Both the position numbers and the translations under genes were made by a program. Shown here one piece after another: positions 22,500-31,970 of a stretch of DNA of 64,000 bases; the stretch's first letter is position 1; the number at the start of each line of letters is the position of its first letter. The notes under the pieces were generated by a model. That model was given only the letters and a program-made list of their open reading frames with translations, made no database searches and was not told where the DNA came from. Source of the DNA: Leptidea sinapis (Eukaryota; Arthropoda; Insecta; Lepidoptera; Pieridae); the NCBI RefSeq assembly GCF_905404315.1, contig NC_066292.1, positions 434,001 to 498,000 on the forward strand, in the 5' to 3' direction.

Positions 22500-23610
22500 T
22501 CTTTTTTATCGACGTATCTACTGCAACGTCCGATTAATGACAGCTGGCAGGTAGCGGAACGTCCGATGACGCGATTAAGATTATCCGACGGCGAGCGCGA
22601 GATTCATCATTATTAAAAGCGATATAATTACCTAACGACTCCACCTATGGCTATATAAAAAATACATTCAAGTAGTTAAAAGTATAGAAAATCAACGTGT
22701 AAAATCATAAATTATGTTTTTGAACACAAGTTATATATAAATAAAAGGTTAAAGCTCGAGATTATAGGTAGAAATGTGATAACATTTTCATTATATTAAG
22801 TTTTTATGTAAAATATTAGCGCACACATTAATAAAACTTGATTATTATTGAAATAGACTATATAACCTATTTTTTGATATTAATATGTCATTACTTCGAC
22901 TTACGGGATTGTTGCATTAAACTAAAATAAAGCACCCATTCTTAGTATATACCTACAATTTATCTGCGGAATGCACAAGTAAAACGTGAAATACTTGGTT
23001 GTCTCAATACATCCAGATTATTGAATATTATAAACATTATATTTATGATATTTTGTCCCTATTACAAGCAATGATTTACTGTTAATTTATTGGATTACAA
23101 TAAAAATTTGATATTTAAACCAAATCGATAAAGTAGTATCGATCATACTGTTATAACTTGTCGATTTAATGTCGTAAGAAGAATTTTATATGTAATTTGT
23201 AGATAAAATCGGAAACTAGATATCATGAGGATTAATTTCATATATAAAACAAATATAATACGTAATTAAAATATTACACTTACATGATAAACAAAACAAT
23301 AACAAAACACTTGACACTACAAAAATAAACAAATGACAATTCCCCCCGCAAAGCGATTTTCACTTAATTATTTCTTTTAATTTTTGCTCGGATACTTGAT
23401 ATTTAAAGATAAGCCTATTACAATTACTTACCATAGAGTCTTAAAAATCGTATTTGACAAGCTAATTCACTCATACTACAGATTATAACACAAAATAAAT
23501 ACGCAAGTCGACTGGGCCACTCTGGTTGCCTGGACGTTTGACTGTCTAAAGAAAAAAGCCGCTCTAGTTGCCCGGACGTTTCAGTAGGTATGAGAGAAAT
23601 GTTATATTAC
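22500..23610. other. AT-rich sequence with a short tandem duplication before the satellite
   Basis: No gene is seen. At 23510-23585 a unit of about 55 bases is repeated once with changes (GCCACTCTGGTTGCCTGGACG and GCCGCTCTAGTTGCCCGGACG). Confidence 0.55.
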
Positions 23611-23611
23611 G

Positions 23612-24312
23612 CGCAAAATTATGATTTCAACATTATGGATATCGTATCCGAGATTCTCGAAGGTGCAGAGAACTAATTTGGGATCATTTTTGAAATCCAA
23701 GATGGCCGCCACGCAAAATTATGATTTCAACAATATGGGTATCGTATCCGAGGTTCTCGAGGGTGCAGAGAACGAATTTGGGATCTTTTTTGAAATCCAA
23801 GATGGCCGCCGCGTAAAATTATGATTTCAACAATATGCTTATCGTATCCGAGGTTCTCGAGGGTGCAGAGAACGAATTTGGGATCATTTTTGAAATCCAA
23901 GTTAGCCGCTGCGCAAAAATATGATTTCAAGTATATGGGTATCGTATCCAAGGTTCTCGAGGGTGCAGAGAACGAATTTGGAATCATTTTTGAAATCAAA
24001 GATGGCCGCCTCACAAAATTATGATTTCAGCAATATGGATATCGTGTCCGAGGTTCTCGAAGGTGCAGAGAACGATTGTGTGATCATTTTTGAAATCCAA
24101 GATGGCCGCCGCACTTAATTATGATTTCAGCAATATGGATATCGTGTCCGAGGTTCTCGAGGGTGCAGAGAACGATTCTGTGATCATTTATGAATTCAAA
24201 GATGGCCGCCGCTCATTATTATGATTTCAGCAATATGGATATCGTGTCCGAGCTTCTCGAGGGTGCAGAGAACGATTGTGTGATCATTTTTGAATTCAAA
24301 GATGGCCGCCTT
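23612..24312. repeat. Tandem satellite, seven units of 100 bp
   Basis: Units begin at about 23612, 23712, 23812, 23912, 24012, 24112 and 24212, so the period is 100 bases. Each unit carries ATGATTTCA, ATCGTATCCGAGG (or GTGTCC in later units), TTCTCGAGGGTGCAGAGAACGA, TTTTTGAAATCCAA and GATGGCCGCC. The last three units share variants (CAGCAATATGGATATCGTGTCC, GATTGTGTGATC) that the first four lack, so the array has two subtypes arranged in order. Open frames of 65-95 residues cross it only because the sequence lacks stops. With a period of 100, each unit is read in a different phase, which argues against coding. AAGATGGCCGCC resembles a YY1/Pho-type binding core; that is an inference. Confidence 0.9.
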
Positions 24313-25135
24313 TTATACATTTACCTATATATTTCAACAAATACGCTGTCGCATCATCATTATTTTTTTACTATGATTCCCGCTTGGTCCTTGTTTGCTA
24401 AAATCTTACGTATTGTGAGCCCGAGAGACACGAACACAGTACCTTCCTTGACAGTGGTTACGGGCGTACTGCTGGCTTGAGCGAACATGCAACCAAGGCG
24501 TCGCGTTTGGTTTATTACGAAAAAAATTAATATAAAATAATTTATAAAGCGTATTGATAAATCCCACAGTGAAAACTTTAAATACTAATAAACTATCGAT
24601 AAAATAAGTTTTGAGTTTATAGCTATCATAGTTTTATGATATTATAAACAATTCAAATAAAAAAGACTATTTTTCAAAAAATAAATCTATCGAGATTTTT
24701 TTTTTCGTAATCGTGTTTTCGAAACAGCGATAATTTAGATAAAGAAATGAAGATAAATATGTCAAAAAATTGGAACCGTAGTATTTGTAGAAGTATTTTA
24801 AGTAGATTTTTAAAAATGTTACTTTTTAGGACTATAGCGCCTTAATTAGTTATAGTGTTATTGAAGTACCTATTGTCACAAAAGCCGTTCACCATTGGTC
24901 TTGGTGAATTGTTTAAATTATTTCATAATTAATAATATAATATTATGTTACCTTACTAACCATCTTGCTAACAAAATGACTAAAGCAGATTAATTAAATC
25001 ATTATATAATATTAAAATATTTATTTTATATCAAATATTTATGTAACTATAATTAAATGTACGTTGTGTTACTTACTCGACTAATATTTTTTAATCACTC
25101 TTTGAAATGGAAATATAATTAACTAAACTTCAGTA
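24313..25135. other. AT-rich sequence without recognisable gene
   Basis: Short poly-A/T tracts and no open frame with motifs. Composition changes sharply at about 25136, where the next LINE begins. Confidence 0.5.
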
Positions 25136-25248
25136 CCGATCGGGCCGTGTTGTTGAGTGGACGTGCGTCGTAACGCTTGAGCTTCGCACTGTAGTTTAGT
25201 TCACCGTGTACATAATGTTATCTTAGACGCTGGCCCAATTCATGAGAT

Positions 25249-26433
25249 ATGACGGGCCAATTAATTATTATTAATGAGTTTCTAACGTTTGTACAAAACA
25301 AATTGGATATACTAGACGAACAAAGTATCACCCAGATTTGTGCTACCAATTTTACAGACACAGAAATTGAAGATGGAAAAGGTATTCTGTATAAATCGTG
25401 TGGTGATAAAGTGAGACTTGTGCAGCGTAAAGGAGATGACAAGAAAAAACGGAATATCAAGGATGTTATTAGGTTATTGAAGGAAGTAAACCCCGATGCG
25501 CAGCCTAACTTTGTTGCCAAGGACTTAAACCGGTTGCCACCGGTTTTGTTTGACCATGTTGATGTTACACGAATTTTGAAGGATATGTTGAATATGAAAA
25601 ACGATCTTGTAAAATTTCAGTTAAAAATGAGTGCGGAACTTGGTGAAATACGCAACTCCATTCAACAAATAGAAAAAAATAATGTGACGACTCCCCAAAA
25701 GAGGAATTCTTCATTAACAGCTGCGACTCCGCCATCACTGCAACCTACTCCTGCAAGAGTAGCACGGAGTTCGATTACCCCGACCAACCGTAAAAACGTG
25801 CATAAGAGAACAGACTTATCATCACAGTCGAATTCGCTTCCGCCTGTGACAGTACCACCGCCTGCACGCACACACGCACCCTGCGATGTAAATGCGTATA
25901 CGCCGACCTATCGCGATATCGTTTTCGAAACGGCCCGACCGCGGCAAACAAGAAGCGCCCGAATGGCACATGTGAGTGCGGGTCAATCTAGCGTAACAGC
26001 TTACGCTGCACCTGCCGTGGTGAGCGATGCGTCGAGTCATAACGAAACAATGACGCATGTTAAAAATGCGACATTTACGGTTGTAGAAAATAAAAAGAAA
26101 TTGAGCAAATTGAGAAATATGCGAGGAACAGGAACCTCGGACGCGCAGTGTAAAATCAAAGTAGCGGACCCCCATTGCTACATATATATTTCTCGTGCCC
26201 AGAAATCGGTCTCTGTAGATAATATTTTACACCACATTGCGGACATGGGTGAAGAATGCATATGCGTCGAGCAGCTCATACAGCGACATGAAACATCCTT
26301 TAATTCTTTTAAAGTCACGATAACTACCCAGAAACTTGAAATCTTTTTGGATGGGAAGTTTTGGCCTGCTGGGTTGGTATATAGACGGTACAAAGAGCGA
26401 TATACGAAGACCGCCGCTAAATATGATCGATAA
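25249..26433 (+). CDS. LINE ORF1 protein, 394 residues, intact
   Basis: This is the RNA-binding partner protein of the element, expected to coat its RNA in the cytoplasm and travel with it. Residues of about 5-115 form a conserved helical domain I recall from many metazoan LINE ORF1s (FVQNKLDILDE, KDLNRLPPVLFDHVDVTRIL). Residues of about 120-150 look like a coiled coil (MSAELGEIRNSIQQIEKNN). The middle (150-270) is rich in Ser, Thr and Pro and probably disordered. The C-terminal 100 residues (CYIYISRAQKSVSVDNILHH, FKVTITTQKLEIFLDG, WPAGLVYRRYKER) look like a folded nucleic-acid-binding domain. I see no CCHC knuckles. The stop TAA shares its last base with the ORF2 ATG. Confidence 0.85.
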   Translation: MTGQLIIINEFLTFVQNKLDILDEQSITQICATNFTDTEIEDGKGILYKSCGDKVRLVQRKGDDKKKRNIKDVIRLLKEVNPDAQPNFVAKDLNRLPPVLFDHVDVTRILKDMLNMKNDLVKFQLKMSAELGEIRNSIQQIEKNNVTTPQKRNSSLTAATPPSLQPTPARVARSSITPTNRKNVHKRTDLSSQSNSLPPVTVPPPARTHAPCDVNAYTPTYRDIVFETARPRQTRSARMAHVSAGQSSVTAYAAPAVVSDASSHNETMTHVKNATFTVVENKKKLSKLRNMRGTGTSDAQCKIKVADPHCYIYISRAQKSVSVDNILHHIADMGEECICVEQLIQRHETSFNSFKVTITTQKLEIFLDGKFWPAGLVYRRYKERYTKTAAKYDR

Positions 26434-26435
26434 TG
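26431..26435 (+). promoter_or_regulatory. TAATG stop-start overlap coupling ORF1 and ORF2
   Basis: The ORF1 stop TAA (26431-26433) and the ORF2 start ATG (26433-26435) share one base. UAAUG coupling by termination and reinitiation is established for the Bombyx SART1 LINE. The same arrangement here predicts low-level ORF2 translation from the bicistronic RNA. I chose this ORF2 start because it is the first ATG of the frame. Confidence 0.75.
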
Positions 26436-29240
26436 TCAGTACAGTATTACCTACAAACTAACTTAATACGTATGGTTTCGTTTAATTGTAAAAGCATTAA
26501 GCGTTCCATAGATGCTGTGAGAAAAATTTGTAAAACCGCTGATATTATAGCGCTTCAGGAGACATGGCTTCTCCAGCACGACCTCGACTTTATACATCAG
26601 ATAGATGATAATTTTGCATCATTTTCGAAGTCATCCGTGGACTCCTCAGCTGGGATATTGCGTGGACGTCCCTACGGAGGTTTAACTATCATGTGGCGTA
26701 AGTCTCTTTTTAATAATGTAACTGTAGTGGATTGTGAGAGTGATAGGTTGGCGGCTGTCAAAATTAGTTCTGTGGATCGCCATTTATTACTATTTAACGT
26801 ATATATGCCTATTGATATAGAAGATAATTTGCCAGAGTTCACGGATATTCTTAGTAGGATGAGTGCAGTGATTGAAGAATGTGGGATTGAGACCGTATTT
26901 ATGCTCGGTGACTACAACGCGCACCCCTCAGCTAGATTCGGCAGAGAGATGCTGTCATTTTGTGAGGAGCAAACATGGGTTTGTGCGGATATAGATGCAT
27001 TAGGAGCAGACTCGGGAACATTTTCCTTCCTTAGTGAGTCTCATGGAACGACCAAGTGGCTGGATCATTGCCTGACAACTATTGCTGCACAAAATACAGT
27101 TGTATGTGTGTATGTGGATAACAGTGTTAGTTGGTCTGATCATTTCCCACTGTTTGTTAACTGTGATATTAAGCTTATAACTAAAAAAGTAGATAGTAGG
27201 GAATGTAATAATGATAATTCAAATAAGGACGTCAGATGGGGACAGAGAAATGCAGATGAAATAAATATGTATACTAATCTATGTACTGAAAATCTTAATA
27301 AGTTACTTGACTCTAGTCACTATAATGCAAACAATTTATATAGCTCTAAGGGTGTTTTAGATTTTATTAATATTTTTTACAATGATGTTATTGGTATTTT
27401 AAAATATGCAGCTATTAATAGTAAATATTTGAGATCTGGTTTGCACAAATCCCGCCATAAAAAACAAGTAGTGGGCTGGAATCATCACGTAAAAGATAGT
27501 TATCAAACTGCAAGATTGTTTTTTAAGTTTTGGGTAGACTGTGGTAGGCCTAGTAGTGGAGAAATATATAATGATATGGCGAAGACCCGCGCTATATTTA
27601 AAAAGAAATTAAAGTGGTGCCTGAATAATGAGGAATCTATAAAAATGGACATTTTAGCGACGCATAGAGCTGACAAAAATTTTACACAGTTTTGGAAAGC
27701 TACTAAGTCATTAAATAAAAAAGAAAGTAGGCCACTAAATGTCAGTAACGTACAGGATAGCACGGAGATAGATCATTTCTCCGTTAAACCATTAGACGTG
27801 GCGCATGTGACTGACTCCCAGCCATTGACACCATCGTCTGAAATAGTAAACTTTAGTCCAACAATTATATTCCGAACGATTAAAGATGTGAAATGCGGTA
27901 AGTCACCAGGCCATGATGGTCTGGGTGTTGAGCACATGCTCTACGCTGGAAACAAATTGTATGAGGCCCTCTCAACGCTATTTAATATGTGTATTAAATA
28001 TGGCTATCTTCCTGCATATATGTTAAAGACAATAGTGGTTCCTGTGCCGAAAAACAAGACGGGTGACATGTCCAATATAGCTAACTATAGGCCTATTTCA
28101 CTAAGAACAATTGCTGGTAAGGTACTTGAGCGGTTGTTGCAGCCTGAACTGATGAAGAATATACGGATTAATGATTCTCAGTTTGGTTTTCGTCCCGGTC
28201 TCTCTACAGACTCGGCAATTCTGTCTCTAAAGCATGCCGTGAATTATTATAAAAGTCGTGAAACATCAATCTATGCGTGTTTCCTGGATCTGAGTCGCGC
28301 ATTTGATCTTGTTAATTATAATATATTATGGAGAAAAATGCGTGACTCAAACGTCCACAGCGGTATTGTCGTGCTGATGAGATATTGGTACGAGAATCAA
28401 ACGAACATTGTGCGTTGGGGCGACACAGCCTCTAGTGAGTTTAGATTAGAGTTTGGTGTACGTCAGGGGGGGCTAACCTCTCCAGACTTGTTTAATCTTT
28501 ACGTTAATGACCTTATTGGGGAGCTGAGTGGTACTGGCATCGGTTGTCATATTGACGGAGTTTGTTTTAACAACTTAAGCTACGCTGATGACATGGTGCT
28601 ACTTAGCCCCTCAATAAACGGTCTTCGTAAATTAGTATCGATTTGCGAAAGTTACGCCTTAAGACATGGATTAAAATACAATGTACGCAAATCAGAAATG
28701 TTGATCTTTAGAGCTGGTAAAGGTCCGGAGAGGATACCACCAGTTTTATTAGATGGGACACCAGTTCGGGTTGTGCAACAGTTCAGGTATCTCGGACACA
28801 TGTTGACGGGGTCCCTCAGCGACGACCTTGACATAGAGCGAGAGCGAAGGTCACTGGCAATAAGGTGCAACATGATCGCTCGCCGATTTTCTCGGTGCAC
28901 TGAGGATGTTAAAGTTACGTTGTTTAATGCGTACTGTATGAGTTTTTATACTTCACAATTATGGATCAACTACACCAAAAGATCCTTTAACATCCTCAGG
29001 GTTCAATATAATGATGCCCTTCGCATTTTATTAAAAATGCCGAGGTATTGTAGCGCGTCGGGCATGTTCGCCGACGCTGGAGTCCCGGACTACTACGCTG
29101 TTATACGGAATAGAATAGCGGGTTTCTGGGAAACCGTCCGTTATTCTAATAATAAGATGATTAAGGTTGTCGCTGAGGCATCCATTGACAATGTGTTTCA
29201 CAAACACTGGCTACAAGGGTACACCAGATCCCTAACGTAA
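26433..29240 (+). CDS. LINE ORF2: endonuclease and reverse transcriptase, 935 residues, intact
   Basis: The protein should nick chromosomal DNA and copy the element RNA from the nick (target-primed reverse transcription). The endonuclease fills residues of about 10-245: VSFNCKSIK, LQETWL (Glu), FNVYMPID, LGDYNAHPS (Asp/Asn near 159), KWLDHCLTT and SWSDHFPLF (Asp/His near 235). The polymerase runs from about 480 to 760: GKSPGHDGLG, NYRPISLRTIAGKVLERLL near 552, QFGFRPGLSTDSA, FLDLSRAFDLVNYN near 620, GVRQGGLTSPDLFN and SYADDMVLL with both catalytic Asp near 716. A thumb and C-terminal region follow with RILLKMPRYCSASGMF. No stop or frameshift is present, and length is normal for such proteins. 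Activity is plausible but not shown. Confidence 0.9.
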   Translation: MSVQYYLQTNLIRMVSFNCKSIKRSIDAVRKICKTADIIALQETWLLQHDLDFIHQIDDNFASFSKSSVDSSAGILRGRPYGGLTIMWRKSLFNNVTVVDCESDRLAAVKISSVDRHLLLFNVYMPIDIEDNLPEFTDILSRMSAVIEECGIETVFMLGDYNAHPSARFGREMLSFCEEQTWVCADIDALGADSGTFSFLSESHGTTKWLDHCLTTIAAQNTVVCVYVDNSVSWSDHFPLFVNCDIKLITKKVDSRECNNDNSNKDVRWGQRNADEINMYTNLCTENLNKLLDSSHYNANNLYSSKGVLDFINIFYNDVIGILKYAAINSKYLRSGLHKSRHKKQVVGWNHHVKDSYQTARLFFKFWVDCGRPSSGEIYNDMAKTRAIFKKKLKWCLNNEESIKMDILATHRADKNFTQFWKATKSLNKKESRPLNVSNVQDSTEIDHFSVKPLDVAHVTDSQPLTPSSEIVNFSPTIIFRTIKDVKCGKSPGHDGLGVEHMLYAGNKLYEALSTLFNMCIKYGYLPAYMLKTIVVPVPKNKTGDMSNIANYRPISLRTIAGKVLERLLQPELMKNIRINDSQFGFRPGLSTDSAILSLKHAVNYYKSRETSIYACFLDLSRAFDLVNYNILWRKMRDSNVHSGIVVLMRYWYENQTNIVRWGDTASSEFRLEFGVRQGGLTSPDLFNLYVNDLIGELSGTGIGCHIDGVCFNNLSYADDMVLLSPSINGLRKLVSICESYALRHGLKYNVRKSEMLIFRAGKGPERIPPVLLDGTPVRVVQQFRYLGHMLTGSLSDDLDIERERRSLAIRCNMIARRFSRCTEDVKVTLFNAYCMSFYTSQLWINYTKRSFNILRVQYNDALRILLKMPRYCSASGMFADAGVPDYYAVIRNRIAGFWETVRYSNNKMIKVVAEASIDNVFHKHWLQGYTRSLT

Positions 29241-29302
29241 AATGACAATTTATTTATATTTGCAATAAAATGATTTTATTTTATTTTATTTATTTTATTT
29301 TT

Positions 29303-29549
29303 AAACTATTTAACCATATTATTATTATTTGTGTTATATTTTTTTTAATGTATTAAAATTAGGAAAACAAAATTATTCTGTGATACTTTGCACGCACATT
29401 GTTATTGAAAATTTTAATAGGAATAAGCAAGAAATAAAAGGCTTTTTATTTTATTAGGTATATTATGTTACCATATTCGTTCAAAATTAGAGAAAAAAAA
29501 ATATTCAAGCGAAAATTTAAAATCAAGCAAATATGCATAATTTTCACAG
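29303..29549. other. AT-rich spacer
   Basis: No gene seen between the LINE tail and the GC-rich Harbinger flank. Confidence 0.45.
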
Positions 29550-29800
29550 AATTAACAGACGATCGAACTTGGTACGGGCCCGACAGCGGATTCCGTACGC
29601 TCCATACCATATCCGTTCGTCTGGAGAGTTGTCTGCCGAACATTATTATTATTATTTCGTGTTCGCTCGGTCCGATGGTTTGCACATCGAATTTGGTCCG
29701 CTCCGTACCAAATCCGCGAGTCTGTACACTCGGACCGGACAAACGCACGGCAGTCACGTTTGAAACATTCTGGAGGTAGCACGTGCGTCAGGGCATGTTC
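29550..29800. repeat. GC-richer block of short direct and inverted repeats, likely Harbinger subterminal/promoter region
   Basis: The block contains a near-repeat pair, CTCCATACCATATCCGTTCGTCTG and CTCCGTACCAAATCCGCGAGTCTG (24 positions with 6 differences), about 90 bases apart, and inverted pairs such as CAGACGATCG with CGTTCGTCTG and CTCGGTCCG with CGGACCGGA. It directly precedes the MADF gene start. Clusters of short subterminal repeats are typical binding sites for Harbinger proteins, so I assign it to the element. I could not identify the exact terminal inverted repeat or a 3-bp target duplication. Confidence 0.4.
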
Positions 29801-29805
29801 GCACT

Positions 29806-31970
29806 ATGGCGGAGATTTTAACAGAACGCGAAGTCCTTGTCGATGTTTTGGCACTGTATAAAGACTTTCCGTGCTTGTGGGATACATCACATGAATTGTA
29901 TTGCAACAGAGATGCTCGTAATCAAGCTCTACAGATTCTTCGGGATTGTCATTCAAGGTTTGATAGAAGTATCACTGTAAATGATGTGAAAAAGAAAATA
30001 GAGAATATGAGAGCCGCGTACAGACGAGAGAGGAAAAAGGTTAGTTAAAATCAGTCTTTCATTTTAGTATTTTTCATTTATTATTTATATTATGACAGTA
30101 GGTACAAAAATTAAGATTTGTGTTTTTTTAATTGCAGGTAGAGAAGAGTAAATCTAGTGGTGCCGGGACAGAAGACATTTACACACCATCCTTGTGGTAT
30201 TATCAATATTTTACGTTTTTACACGAAAAACAGAATCCAGCGGTACAAGGAGTAGACAATTATGACGACTGTGACAGCGGCAGCGGCAGCGACAGCGAGA
30301 ATTGTAAGTTTTTAAATATTCAACACATTTATCATCCTTTCTTGAAAATCAACACGACCTTCGCCATTAAAGTGATCAGTAAATATTTGCCGAACTTGTC
30401 TCCCAACTTCTGTGCGCTCCCTTTCACTACGAAGACCGATGGAGATATCGTTTTGTCGCCAATCTCCTGGTCGGAAGGTGTGTTGTTCGACATCTTCAAA
30501 ATCAACACAATTTCTAGTCATATAGGGGCGACTCTTTTTTCTTAGAAAGTTGTGCAGGGCACACGAAGCCATTACTTTTTTGCACATTTTTTACGCTAAT
30601 CGTAATTGGCTTTTTGAATACTCTAAATCGTTCAGCTAAAATACCAAATGCATTTTCGACAATTCGTCTGGCCCAAGAAAGCCTGTAATTGAAAATTCTC
30701 CTGTCATGTGTCAAATTTCTCTGTGGGTATGGCTTTAAAAGATGTTCACTCATCGCAAAAGCACTGTCTCCAACAAAACAATACGGAGCCATGGTATTCG
30801 ATCTTGAAAAATTTGATGATGGTGGTATATGCAGCTCATTGGATAGTAGTTTATCATAAAATTGTGTATGTTTAAGTGCTCCACCGTCGGAATTACTACC
30901 ATTTATGCCTGCATGTACGTACAAGAATTCATAATTTGCATTGACAATTGCAAGCAAAACTATACTAAAAGATCCCTTGTAATTATAATACAAAGATCCA
31001 CTATGGGGCGGTTTCTCAATAATAATGTGTTTACCCACCCAATGTGTGCACCCAAACAATGATCAAATTGCCATTTTTGTTCAAATAATCTCACTGTATC
31101 CAACCATTCATCTAATGTTGCAGGAACCTGAAAAAAAAAAAAAACAAGAAACTCAAACAAACGACAAGCAAATGAAATCCTTCAAAAACAAGTACAAGTG
31201 CTTGATGCGGCAAAAACTTTACTAAATGATTCTGATGCAGAAAGTTCAGCTGATACTTTTGGACGTTCTGTTAGCTCTCAACTAAAAGAGATCCCAAATA
31301 CATTGCAGCGCTGTTTAGCAGAGAAATTAATAGAGGAAATTTTATTTTATGCCAAATTAAGTGAGCTAAATATAAATACTGTAATTAATTTAGATTTACG
31401 TCTAGGTCAGTCTCAAACAGGTTTTCCACGTTCATCATCTCTGTACCCATCTTCACATTCGATGATTCAGCCATACTCACAATCACGTCGGGACGTAGTC
31501 TAATATACACATTAATTCTCACACTCGTTGTCACCTCTACAACAGGATCAGTCTCCAAACTCACATTGGCAGTCACCTCGCCACCAAATCCAATCTCCAC
31601 ACTCAAACTCAAACTCGCCGTCACCTCTCTACCAAGTTCAAGCTCCACACTCACACTCACAGTCACCTCTTCACCAAGTTCAGTCTCCAAACTCACACTC
31701 GCAGGCACCTCTTCACCAAGTTCAGTCTCCAAACTCACACTCGCAGTCACCTCTTCACCAAGTTCAGTCTCCAAACTCACACTCGCAGTCACCTCTTCAC
31801 CAAGCTCAAACTCCACACTCGCTCTCACACTCGCAGTCATCTCAGAATCAGTCCCTTGATTTTAATTTAGATTTGACTAATGCGTCAATTGATACTACTG
31901 ATAATTATGTGGTAAGAGGCGAATGTAAAGATCTCAAAGATTTTTTGATTTTTAAGAAACCGCTTTAGTA
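29806..31970 (+). pseudogene. Harbinger accessory gene: MADF and BESS-like protein, three exons, interrupted
   Basis: Exon 1 (29806-30039) encodes a MADF/Myb-like DNA-binding domain: VLALYKDFPCLWDTSHELY, ARNQALQILRD, VNDVKKKIENMRAAYRRERK. The donor AAG|GTTAGT and acceptor TTGCAG|GTAGAG define exon 2 (30138-30303), which has TPSLWYYQYFTFLHE and an Asp/Ser-rich end. The donor ATT|GTAAGT follows at 30304. Exon 3, from about 31132-31169 onward, has a Gln/Lys coil, then a BESS-like segment (DTFGRSVSSQLKEIPN), and a Ser/Pro/Gln/His repeat tail ending at 31966-31968. I could not fix the exon 3 acceptor, because the candidate in phase gives a stop. In-frame TAA at 31501 and 31513 break the frame before the repeats. 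Such proteins help Harbinger transposases bind DNA and enter the nucleus. Confidence 0.75.

Larger units (their letters stand above)
25136..29300 (+). mobile_element. Intact two-ORF LINE (CR1/L2-like), probably full length
   Basis: A GC-richer 5' UTR (25136-25248) starts abruptly after AT-rich DNA. Two uninterrupted reading frames follow (25249-26433 and 26433-29240), then a short 3' UTR with AATAAA at about 29264 and an ATTTT-repeat tail at 29273-29302. Everything an autonomous LINE needs is present and open. A truncated, decayed relative lies at 52264-53035. I did not find an unambiguous target-site duplication. The clade call rests on motif recognition: the polymerase ends with a CSASGMF segment as in some L2/CR1-group elements. 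Confidence 0.85.

Noticed and set aside
23727..24014. Open frames of 65-96 residues on both strands across the satellite
   Set aside because: A 100-base period rotates the frame in each unit, so the same sequence is read in different phases; no codon conservation is possible.
23612..24312. CRISPR-like array of repeats and spacers
   Set aside because: The whole 100-base unit is repeated; there are no unique spacers, and the genome is an insect's.
30132..30545. Plus-strand 137-residue frame starting in MADF exon 2
   Set aside because: After 30303 it runs through an intron donor into the antisense of the transposase exon; only the exon 2 part is real.
31385..31840. Minus-strand open frame of 151 residues with a repeated ETELGEEVTASVSL pattern
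   Set aside because: It is the antisense reading of the 42-bp repeat in the MADF exon; the repeat simply lacks stops on that strand.
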